Source: Lineus longissimus (Eukaryota > Nemertea > Pilidiophora > Heteronemertea > Lineidae). From it: a DNA stretch of 64,000 bases. Positions 12,613 to 22,500 of the stretch are shown here, in pieces. The stretch is taken from positions 11,012,937-11,076,936 of the forward strand of contig NC_088313.1 of assembly GCF_910592395.1 (NCBI RefSeq), given 5' to 3'. The notes under the pieces are model-generated. The model saw nothing but the letters and a program-made list of their open reading frames with translations, was not told the origin of the DNA and made no database searches. Numbering within the stretch: position 1 is the first letter of the stretch; every line of letters starts with the position of its first letter. A program made the translations under genes and the position numbers.

Positions 12613-12948
12613 ATGGCGTCTCGCGGCTCGGTCAAATTGACAACTGCGCTGGGTTGGTTCGCTGATTACGATACCAAAGGGCGATGGATAGGCTACGAAA
12701 CTACCGGAGGCCAGTACATAAATATGATATGGTGCAAACTATGCCGCAGATACACAGACGACCTCAAGTATACCCACAATTACAGCTCTGATTTTGTGAG
12801 AGGCGTAACCAGGAGCAGCATAAAAAAAGACAATGTGAAGAAACACAGCATGAGCGCCCAACACACGAAAGCCCTCCAGTTGGACAAACCCGGGCAAAGC
12901 TGTCAAATGGTCAGATGTCAAATGTTCAGCTGCTTGAAACCCCCCTAG
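12613..12948 (+). CDS. First exon of a zinc-finger protein, TTF/BED-like, probably transposon-related
   Basis: A 111-codon frame starts MASRGSVKLTTALGW. The centre has Trp-Cys-x2-Cys (IWCKLC, ~residues 40-45), an F-x2-G segment (DFVRG) and a His-x5-His pair (KKHSMSAQH, ~77-85). This spacing is typical of the single degenerate zinc finger at the start of hAT-derived and ZNF862/C17orf113-like proteins. The TAG stop at 12946-12948 is followed at once by GTATGT, a good splice donor, so the frame may end in the exon or be spliced from an earlier point. I could not find downstream exons with a hAT transposase core. It may be a lone captured exon or a truncated element. Basis for family: motif spacing only. 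Confidence 0.45.
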   Translation: MASRGSVKLTTALGWFADYDTKGRWIGYETTGGQYINMIWCKLCRRYTDDLKYTHNYSSDFVRGVTRSSIKKDNVKKHSMSAQHTKALQLDKPGQSCQMVRCQMFSCLKPP

Positions 12949-13158
12949 GTATGTGCAATATTCATTTTATATTTCTCGGTCGTTGGCGAGGTGAAAACCG
13001 TGTTTTTGAGTGGGTTACTTTCCTTTCTTTCAGCACTGAAGAAATTACACCTTCGAGTCCTGTCTTGCTACGTCATTCACCGCGGTTTCTTATTGGTCAA
13101 TGGTGGAGGTGTGGCTGTGTTTCTGCTTCTTATTGGTCAGTGCTGGAGGTGTGACTTT

Positions 13159-13212
13159 GTTAGCTCACCTCTTAGCAGAGGTGAGCTTATCCCATACCGT
13201 GGCGTCCGTCGT

Positions 13213-13244
<32 letters not shown>

Positions 13245-14696
13245 CGTTGTCGTCCGTCGTCCGTAAGCAGGGCACGTTTCGTAACTGTTAGAGCTATTGA
13301 GTTGAAACTTGGTACACATGTACCCTTATGTAATGACACCTTGGCGACCAAGTTTCGGTCTGATTTGTTTGATGGTTTCGCCACCAGGGGGCCAAACGTT
13401 AAAAGTGAAAATATGCAATATCTCCCTTAATAGTAGTCGGGAAATTTTGAAAAAAATATGGTAGGTACTTCTAGCAAAGGTGCATCATATATCCTCCGGG
13501 TTTTTGATTTGACCTCCTTTTCAAGGTCACAGAGGTCAAAGTTTGCTGATTCACTGAACAGTAGCATGTTTCCTATCTATTTTAGCTAGAAGGTTTTAAA
13601 CCAGTGTGGACATGTATCTGGGGATTCTCTATTTCACCCCTAAAATTTCGGCCGTTCGGACATCAGATATGGCCGCCAGGCAGCCATCTTGAAAAATAAA
13701 CACAGTACTATTACTCCGAACCTAATGATCGGATTGCAACCAAATTTGATCTGGATGTATATCTATGTACTCTCTACTAAATCCTTGATTTTTTATCAGA
13801 TGTGATCGCCAATATGGGTGCCAGGCGGGCATCTTGAAAAATTCTTAGTTTGGCCACCCGGGGGCAAAATTTAATGTCCAAAGTTAAAATGTTTGATTGC
13901 TCGTTTAATAGTGGTCTGATTTTCATAACATTTTTATGGTAGGTACTCCTAGCAAGGATACATTTCATAAATGTGGGTTTTTGATTTGACCTACTTCTCA
14001 AGGTCACAGAGATCAAAGTTTTCCTATGGCACCGTCATTTTACAATGACGGCACGTTTTGTCACTGCTTTAGCTACAGATCCCTAACTTGGTACGAATGT
14101 ACCCCTATAGTCTTAGACTAAACTGCAGTCTTTTTCTGATTCTCAGTTTGGCCAGCAGGGCCCCAAATGTTAATAGTGGACTCTCCCCTAAGGGTGCCTT
14201 GAAATGCTGCTAAGTGGGATGTCATAGTCTAAGCCTAGGCAAATGCAGGATTAATTAACCTCTACAGAGCCCTAGGAATTTCAGATGATGGTTGTTTCTT
14301 GTACTAGACACAAGCAAACATCCTATTCCTGAGCATTTCCATAATGGGTCATCTGTAAACCAAAGGACTTTTTTTAAAAAGGTGTGTTAATGCTGATGAC
14401 TTGTTGCATGGAATTGCTTATTTGTTCTTTTGGTAGGCATGCCTTGCATGTTTTGCTGCTTCAAGCTTTTGTTCTGCTGCTGTTTTAACGATTACTGGTC
14501 AGATCACAAAATTGTCTACTCTGCTTTGTCATACCTGTAGTCACCTCAATTAAATTCAACTTACGCATTATTTTATCTCTCATGTAATTTCATTGTAAAA
14601 CATTACTTCATTTCTTTCTTACATTTAAAACCATGCTAATGCTTCATCCATCTTCCCTTCACAAGAGGTGAGCACAATGGCCCTGGCCATTTCATT
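13159..14696 (+). mobile_element. HINE/DINE-like repeat (AGCTCACCTC family), copy 2
   Basis: Same start as the copy at 6337: hairpin at 13162-13187, GTC/GTCC microsatellite to about 13265, then the conserved first core unit. From about 13540 the core diverges to a second type of unit (AGCTAGAAGGTTTTAAACCAG), related to sequence at 55270-55340. It ends with GAGGTGAGC and the AATGGCCCTGGCCATT hairpin at 14676-14691, then TCATT. The divergent middle suggests core exchange or a nested insertion. Confidence 0.7.
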
Positions 14697-15084
14697 TACC
14701 AACTTACTTAACCCTTTCTTGTTGAAAGCACAATATAGTACAATAAACATTGTAATGTATATTCTGAATCTCCACTGGCAATGAAAGTCACATAATGCAC
14801 ATATATTATAGATTTATAATTAGTGCAAAATGAAGAGAAATAATCTAAAAGCTATAGCTATCTTATAGGACTGACAGACGGGAAGACAGGGTGCATACTA
14901 TTGAAGTGAGGGTTACAACATCCATCACCAGGAGACAAAACAAAGTAGGATACCCATGCAACTAGCAAAGAAGGTTTTTGGAGACATGTTCCTTGCCTCA
15001 AGTCAGATAACTGAGATTTATCAAAAGACGAGGAATTAAAAATTGCTAATCAAATTTCAAAGATTTTTTAAAATTTTAAGCCTT
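14697..15084. other. AT-rich spacer, nothing recognised
   Basis: No motif, repeat or reading frame I can support. Confidence 0.3.
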
Positions 15085-15255
15085 GTGTGACATCAGCCAT
15101 CATACCGTCTCTTTCATCACCCTCTTCTCTTATATCGATCAGGCTACAATGTGGTCACTTACTTCATTGTGACATCACTCTCTTTTCTCATATCATTCAG
15201 GCGACAATGCATTCTCTTACTTGATTGTGACACGAGGTATGATGACGTCCGTTAA
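15085..15255 (-). repeat. Fragment of the ~80-bp tandem array
   Basis: Two to three units containing TTACTTGATTGTGACA and ATCGATCAGGCTACAATG, in the same orientation as 12180-12350 and opposite to 44100-44480. It lies just upstream of the transposase pseudogene; it could be subterminal repeats of that element, but no TIR was found. Confidence 0.55.
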
Positions 15256-15419
15256 TGTATTTAACCATGAACCCCCCTGAAAAAACAGGCCTAGCGAGTG
15301 AAAAACGGCAAAATCAGCTGCTCCAAATTGTAATTTTCAAGTCTTAATCCTGGCTATTGGCATGACTCACTGGTCATGTTTGTATGTCGAAGTTAATCAA
15401 ATGTTTACTCTCTTTTTCA

Positions 15420-17914
15420 GGCCATTTTATGGAACTGAGGAGAAGTTTATATTCTTCCAGAGTTGCCTCATTGAACTGTTCGAATCCTGTCCAAGTTGCA
15501 ATAGGAAGACATTGGTGGATGAGACATACCAAAAGGGGACCTGCGTGACTATCGAACAAAGTTGCAAGTGTGGATTCCTAAGGCAGTGGTCATCACGACC
15601 AAGCTATCAAACCAGTGCAAATGGAGCTGTTCCAAAAGGAAATCTACAGTTAACTGCGTCGATTTTTTTTCAATGGGGCTTCAGCAACCAAAGTTATTCG
15701 AGTGTAAAAGTCGATGAATATTGTGTGCATCCAACCAAGCACATTCTTTAACCATGCTGCGAAATATCTTCGGCCAACTGTGTACCACATGTGGGGACAT
15801 GAAACGCTTGTACGAAGACTGGCATCAATGGAAGGTGGTCTTGTACTGGCAGAGCAGACTCTCTAGGTCACTGCGCGAAATATGGCTCATACACCGTGAT
15901 TGAGGAGTGAATCAACAAAGTGATTAACTTACAACTTGTGCAGGTGGGTAGTTTTCATGAATGGTGGTGCAAAATATGGTGTAAACACGATAACACTATT
16001 AAAGCTCCATAGAGTCAACTTAACTGTTAGATCTAGTAAAAGGGTGACTATGATTTGAAACAGATTAAAGGCATCCTGTTGTTAGCTTGGTAGTTGGTCT
16101 ACTGAGTGCACCATTGGTAATGCCAGCATTTTAGAACCAGGGTCAGGTTTATAATGATGATAATATCAAATTATTGAATTATTTCAGAGCAATGAAGTTG
16201 CCAACAGCAAGACGATGGAAAAAGAGGGATTGATACGGTCGGTCAAGTTCCTCAAGGAGAAGAATCTCAATATTGCTGTCATGATAACTGATGGACACAC
16301 GCAAATTGCGAAGTATGTCCGTGAGAGATTACCTGAAGTACTTCACCACCTTGATACATGGCATGTAGCCAAAGGCAAGTTATTTCTGCAGTTATGTCTT
16401 CATTTGGATTATTTTAGTTACATTTGATTGACGTCTGTACCCATGTCACCTCTCTATTCATCACAATAACAGCATTTAGTAGTTAATCAATATCCATAAT
16501 AGCAAGGTTATATCTACATGATCTTCTGAATATCACTTGCTTCTCTATAATACTTTAGATGAATAAGTTTATTTTCATTTTATTTCATGCTTCACGAAGA
16601 AAGCCATTGCACTCTCAAAAAAGGAGGACTGCGGTGACATACTGATTTGGGTGAGGAGCATGGCAAATCACATGTACTGGGTAGCATTTTCAACTCCAGA
16701 TGGTAATGGTGAGGTAATGATTGCGAAGCGGATGTCCCTCATCAATCACGTGCAGGACCAACATCATCACCCTGGTACCATATTCCCAAAATGTCTACAT
16801 GAAAAACTGGCTATAGCTGAACGAAGGAAAACGAAGTGGATAAAACGAGGTAATTAAAAAGAGTTATTGTTATATTTAAACTGAAGCAGTTGTGCAATTA
16901 GAATATGATATATACAGAGAATATTTGGACAAGATTGTAAACACTAACGGGTTCCTTGGTCAAATGTCAGTATCACTATCCGCTTGTTTATATATTTGAA
17001 CACAGAAATCCCATTGTCTATATTGTGAAATGTCTTACTTTCTGAATTTCAGGTTCTGAAGCCACCGAGAAGCTTACTCAGCTAATAGAGAGTACACGCC
17101 TCCTAAACTCTATTAAGAGGCTCAGTCTGATGCACCAGACTTCAAATGTTGAAGCATTTCATTTGTTCATCCTTCACTTCTGTCCGAAAAGGCTTGCTTT
17201 CAGCTACAAGGGCATGCTATGCAGGTAAGTATGCAGGTAAGTAAGAACAGCAACCATATCACAATGTACATGTAACCACGTTCCTACTGCCTCGGCCATT
17301 GGCACATGTCCCTTTAGCTCAACGATAGAGTGTTGGACTTCGGAACTGGCTTCTCTTCAAAATCGCAAGTTCCTTGGTTCGGGTATGTCTCAGCGTCACT
17401 TTATTCTGAAAGCAGAGAAAAAGAGATATCAGATATTTCAGAAACATGTGTGCCTTGATACAAATACATGTTTTGTATAACTATTTCTTTCAGGCTACAA
17501 CTGAGTGCACTCCATTTCAATGAAAACAGTGCTAGAGCTCTAGCTACAGACTCCACTGGGTCAACAGCACTAACTGTCAGGTTTCCAAAGTCGAAGCAGG
17601 GGAGATACTCTGTGAATACGAAGAAAACTCCATGAACACATGGTAAGTCTGAATTGTCAAGGGAGTGGGCAATCCATGAAGCCACTGCCATGGTACATGC
17701 CTGCCTGATAAGTCAACAAATTGTCTCTTTTTCTTTTTCAGGCTACGTAAGTAGACTCGTGGAATTACTCACTGAAGAAGTGGTGATAAATCCCCAACCG
17801 TTTTCGGATAAGCTTGCTTCAGTTACAGACCCATTGCCATTGGCCTCGCAGTACGAGAGACCAAGTAAGGAACACGCCATTGCCAATTTCAGCCGCTACA
17901 ACAAATTGGAGTAA
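15420..17914 (+). pseudogene. Decayed six-exon DDE-type transposase-like gene (DGRCDSPG / D-x2-H family)
   Basis: Exons by splice signals and family order: 15420-15949 (start RPFYGTEEKFIFF, paired CPSC and CKCG cysteines), 16188-16374, 16600-16849, 17053-17224, 17494-17642 and 17742-17914 (ends NKLE-stop). Recognisable blocks are GHCAKYGSYTV, SNEVANSKTMEKEGLIRS, ITDGHTQIAKYVRE, LDTWHVAK (the D-x2-H motif of several DDE superfamilies), ANHMYWVA, VEAFH and LHFNEN. I recall this order from uncharacterised, transposase-like proteins of fish, corals and echinoderms; a Kolobok/IS4EU-like assignment is tentative. Damage: exon 1 has a frameshift near 15750; the segment that should carry the first catalytic Asp before GHCAKY is deleted or replaced; there is an in-frame TGA near 15904, TDRH reads TDGH, and exon 5 has a TGA. 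Exon 2 ends in a GC donor (AAAG|GCAAGT). The gene is dead. The true N-terminus is not found. Confidence 0.8.
17309..17398 (+). repeat. tRNA-like sequence (SINE head?) in transposase intron 4
   Basis: CCTTTAGCTCAACGATAGAG resembles a tRNA D-arm/box A (TAGCTCA...TAGAG). GTTGGACTTCGGAAC looks like an anticodon arm reading TCG, and GGTTCGGGTAT resembles box B. The spacing between the boxes is longer than in most tRNAs and no acceptor-stem pairing is evident. It is more likely a tRNA-derived SINE fragment than a working tRNA. Confidence 0.4.
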
Positions 17915-18316
17915 ATCCGTGTTTTCCTTCGATGTCAATGAATGCATGGCTGCTCAGTATAGTGCTATATTGTAAGGGACATGAAATTTGGAGTCACCCT
18001 AATTTAGTTTCAAGGATTCACAGTTTGGTCTGCAATTTTTCACCATTACTTGAGAACTCAGGAGCGTTTCTTAGGGTGGCCCTGATATTTTATGCACACA
18101 GACAATTCGATATTCATGTCATTATAGTTCTTGCAGAAACTAAATGTAAATTTGTACAGATAACATGAAATTTAAGAAATGTAATAATTATTTATTTTTA
18201 AAAATTATACACTCTTTCTTTTCTTAGTCCTTGTAAAAGTCATTGTAACAAATTTAGGTACTTAGCAGTATAATTTATGTCCAATTGTGATATGTTATTT
18301 CAGTTCTTTATTACCT
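17915..18316. other. AT-rich convergent spacer
   Basis: Lies between the 3' ends of the + strand transposase relic and the - strand P2X7-like relic. No coding sequence seen. Confidence 0.3.
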
Positions 18317-18722
18317 TCATTCTTCTTGTGCTAAACTGAAACCATGAAACTCGAAGTCCTCCTCAAGACCAGGTGGTGTGAATTGGGCCCTTATATTGCC
18401 CACACAACAGGCTGGCAATGGAACTCTGATGTCCTTTCCAAGGTAACCCCAGCACCATCTTACCAACTGCCGATAGGCGATGTGCCTGTCCTTCTTGTGT
18501 TGCGGTCCATTGTTTACGGCCTTCTTTCCATACTGCCACTGCAATTGGTACCATGCTGCCTGCAGCACCCAGGGGTCCAGGCAAACACTTTATGCAGGTG
18601 AACGTCTCTCCTGTCTTTTCCTCCACTTCTCTCATCTAAGCTACCATCTGCGGAATCTCCCTGTAGCATCTGCACTCTTGAATTGTGGGCATTAAAGTGC
18701 AAGACCCACATTCACACCTAAA
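18317..18722 (-). pseudogene. P2X7-intracellular-domain-like Cys-rich module, frameshifted
   Basis: Read on the - strand, the first part gives CECGSCTLMPTIQECRCYREI, matching the CxCGxC...MPT..EC.CC.E pattern of the zinc-binding module shared by the P2X7 C-terminus and many transposon-like invertebrate proteins. An in-frame stop and a frameshift follow (about 18600-18650). The reading then resumes as VCLDPWVLQAAWYQLQ, followed by RHIAYRQLVRWCWGYLGK and LPACCVGNIRAQF, the rest of that module, ending in a stop at 18317. In other genes this module often stands alone or is attached to transposase-like proteins. It is tail-to-tail with the transposase relic, so they could be two genes of one element. 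The family match is from recall of the motif, not a search. Confidence 0.6.
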
Positions 18723-19591
18723 AATTAGAATTCAAAATTATGTAAGAGAAATTCTGCACTATTAGACCGTTGGGCATACCATGAAAACTGGCCTAGAAAC
18801 TAAGTTCCGTTTGACATCTCAGTGAACTAACTGAAAAGACTCGATATTGGGTAATTTGGGGGTGCTGAGCTCAAAAAAGAGGTTTCTAGGTCATAAAGTT
18901 GCACATTAACCCTCCACGGGCGAAAAAATATGGTAATTAGGTAAAGACCCTGGATGTGTGCAAGACATGGTTAAAACACAAATTAATTATATTATGAGTA
19001 TTAATTATGTGTGGTAGATATCAAATACCAAATACACCAGCTTTTAACTAAAAAGAAAACACAAATTAACCCTTTTAACCCTTTTTGGCCCAAAAACAAG
19101 GATTTGTTTTAATTACATTAGCCATTGGAATTAACTTATGAATCATATATAATAATGGTTTATGACAGGGCTTCTGAGAACATTCACTGCAGTTCTTAAA
19201 ACTAGGCATTAACCATCCTCGTGCCACAACAAGAAAAATATACCATGGGCTTAATGGTTTAATGCATTCACCTACATGCGTCTAATCCATGCTCAAACCA
19301 TGCTCGTATCAGTTAAAGTGTCCAATGTCATGTCATGCCATGCCATGTATAATTTTATGTCACACCATGCAAATATATTGATTTGGTACATAAAAAACAG
19401 TCTTACCTTTAAAAATATCTTTATTGGTTGCAAGTCTACACTTTCTCTGTGACATGGTAAATCCAATTATAGAACAATTGACAAATTTCTTTAGTTTCAA
19501 GTATCTCTGTGGCTAATTACAAGTCTGTATTAAAACATATTCTATTTACAATCAATTGTCTTTTTAAAAATTTTTTGTCTAGCTGCAAATA
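18723..19591. other. Non-coding spacer
   Basis: AT-rich, contains no supported gene. It is the 3' flank of the large - strand pseudogene. No terminal inverted repeat marking the gene's end was found. Confidence 0.3.
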
Positions 19592-22500
19592 CTATTCGAC
19601 CATGTCATCTTCATCGCTTTCCTCAGAATCTGAATCTGGGTCCATCTCATCCTCATGGGATTTTTCACAGTTTGAGCAGTCTATACATTTACAAAGTTCT
19701 GTGCAGGGCAGGTTGTGTTCACAGCATGAGCATTTCCCCTTGTTGCATCCAGTCTTTTTACAAGCACACGCAATGAACTTTAAGAGGGAATCTGGTGCAT
19801 AGGACATGTTAATCCATTTTGGGACAAGGAAACCATCGTCTAGGGACCACCCGTACGTGCTGGGACACGGACATTTTATCAAACTTTGTAGGCATCTCCT
19901 ATGAATGGCTGACTGATAGTTTGACCTCTCAAGGTGATTAACTAGACTGTCTCTGTTTGGAGGGAGAGTGCTGTCAATCTTAAACCGCCGGCCAAATATT
20001 TTCTCCCTGGCACTATCTACTGATTCCTCATTCAGACCGTAAAGTGAGCATACAAACTTCTCAACAGGAGGTAAGATTGTTTCAGCTGTATCCCACTCTC
20101 TCCCAAGGGTCAAAAATAATTCCTGATAGCTTTCATTTTGTATTAGGAGCTAAAAGGCTTTGACTTTTCCCTGGCCTCTAAAGGCACTGGTGCTGTCACA
20201 TCCTGTGAAGCAATGTATTCCTATGAGTGCTTTAGATATCATTTCACCTAGATTTGCCTGCATTTTGTTCATGTCGATAGTACAGCTCTCACATGTATAG
20301 TCCAGGAATCAATCTTGAAAAGTCGACGGCTATTACAAAGACATCAGTGTCTTGACTTCTAATAATGACATTTGAAATGCCTGCATCTGATGCATGTTTA
20401 GCATGAAGCAGCATTCGTGTATCTGCTTCTTCATGATCTGTAAAAAGCTCATCTACTGTCAACACATCAATGACCCCGCCAACATCCTTCAGTCTGTGAC
20501 AGCTATCCTGGTGTCCAACAAACACTTCTACACCCTCTAGATTTTCTGGGGGAACATTTTTCCATTGTTTGAACATGAACTCAATCAGTTCTTCTTTGTT
20601 TTCCCCACAGCCAAGGAACTTTTTGAATTGTTGTGGAGTCTTTTGGTCTGGTCCTATGATCTTGATCCTTTGAAATCCAGCCAAAGCCCGTCGTTCCTTT
20701 TCATTTCCTTTAATGCTTTGCTTTGGATAGCGATCAGGTACAAAGTCAATTCACGTTGCTCCATGCTTTTTTGCAATAGAGATAATCTTGTCGAGCACTT
20801 TGTCTGCTAGTTTTCCAAAGCTTGATGGAATATCCTTGGTTTCTTGCAACAGTGCCATGCCATCTAAAATCCATGCTGTAGACCCTTGAATTGGCTCGTC
20901 TACTACGGGAGGGTAAAGACTTAGAATATGCCTGCGCAGTGCTGCCTTGTCTGTTTTTGCCATTGATCCTTTTCTTGTTAAGGCTGGTGGTAATGGGTGC
21001 AAGCTATGCCGCAATGCTTCTTTCATGTCCACATTCCTAGCCCTCCCTACAGCAACCATTCTCCCAAGGATGTCAGTGTTTGATTTTAATTCCATTGTTT
21101 TGGTTTTGTCCTTGTCGAGCACTTTCTTTGAAACATCAGAAAAAGTCTTTAATTTCCGGAGCTTAATTGGAGTATAAATATCTTTCTCCTGACCAACCAA
21201 TCGTTCATCTACATAGCAACGAAAGGCCAACTGCCCTACTTCTTCAGCACTCTTTAAGTCCTTCTCAATGAGTGGAGGAGCAATGCCACCGGTTGCTAAG
21301 TTGACAAGTCCTTCATCAGCTACGGAGAACGGGTTGCACATCGTTGTATTTGTGGAGATGAGACTCTGTATAGATTTTTCATCTGTAGAGATTCTTGATT
21401 TGTCCAAGTCCTTCTTTGATATATCACTGTCCGTTTTCCCTCCCATTTCTGCCAACCTGTTGCTGATTTCAGCTCTTGCTGGATATGAAAGTATCCATCT
21501 ATGGACTGCACCTTTTTTAACAGTGATTCCTGTCATGCCTCCTTTTGTCTTGGATGAACGATTTACTGTTTGTTCTATAGTTTGGTCCACTGACCCCTGT
21601 GAAAAGCCATAACGTTGCTGACATTGAACAACAAATCCTCCATTTGACATATCTTTGTGGATGTATGGATGCGTGGTTTTGAGGTTAGTCATCTCTAAAA
21701 GGTAGATTGGAGCATAGCGTGCATAGTTAGTGCTGTCATATGCGAAGAAGCCGGGAATCATCCTTCGTAATGAAGAAAGGTGCAGCTCCCAATTGCTTTC
21801 TCTTGCAGCTCTGGTGAACATTAGAAGATAGCCAACCATACTAATATAGGAGCACCAAAATTCAAATGTGGGGCATTCCTCACTTCTCTGGTTTACAAAA
21901 TCATTGAATTGATTCAATAAATTCAAAAAATCATCTGAGAGGCTGATGTCCTGAAATTCTGTGTGGGGAAAAACAGCCTGAAGTTCGAGCACTGCATTGC
22001 CTATTTCACTTGCTTTGGTTTCTGGCAAAGAATCCAGATATTCCTCCCATAGCAGCCTGTGTAATGCCTCGTACAACAGCTTTTGGGCACGGACACTTCG
22101 ATCATAGTGGTTTCCTGTCAAAACCCCTTTAATGGATCCCGCAGCAATTACACCAGATTCCACCAGGATGTCTTGAATTCCTGAGTCTTGAAACCTCTTT
22201 CCAAGGACAGCAAGATATGCCTTTGCAGTGTGGAATTGGCCTAAGCGGATAACTAATCGTTCCTGAAAGATCTGGTTTTTCATCTTTTCTGCTGTGCTTT
22301 TCAGTAAATGGCTTGATCAAAAACTAGGGTGATGGTATTAAGTTGTAGCTGGTCAGTTATTTTGATACTCCTATGTAAAATTGTGTTAACCGTTGTCATT
22401 TCTGTGGGACTTGCATCTATAATTGGTAGATATAAAACTTGGCTCATGGATGGAATAGTGCGGCATAACAATGTATTTAAACCTGTCCAACCAGGGAGAA

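Noticed and set aside
19592-22283. Intron explanation for the breaks in the large gene
   Set aside because: The gaps between frames are 18-180 bp, several continue in the same frame across a single stop, and no donor-acceptor pairs fit; nonsense and frameshift decay explains them better.
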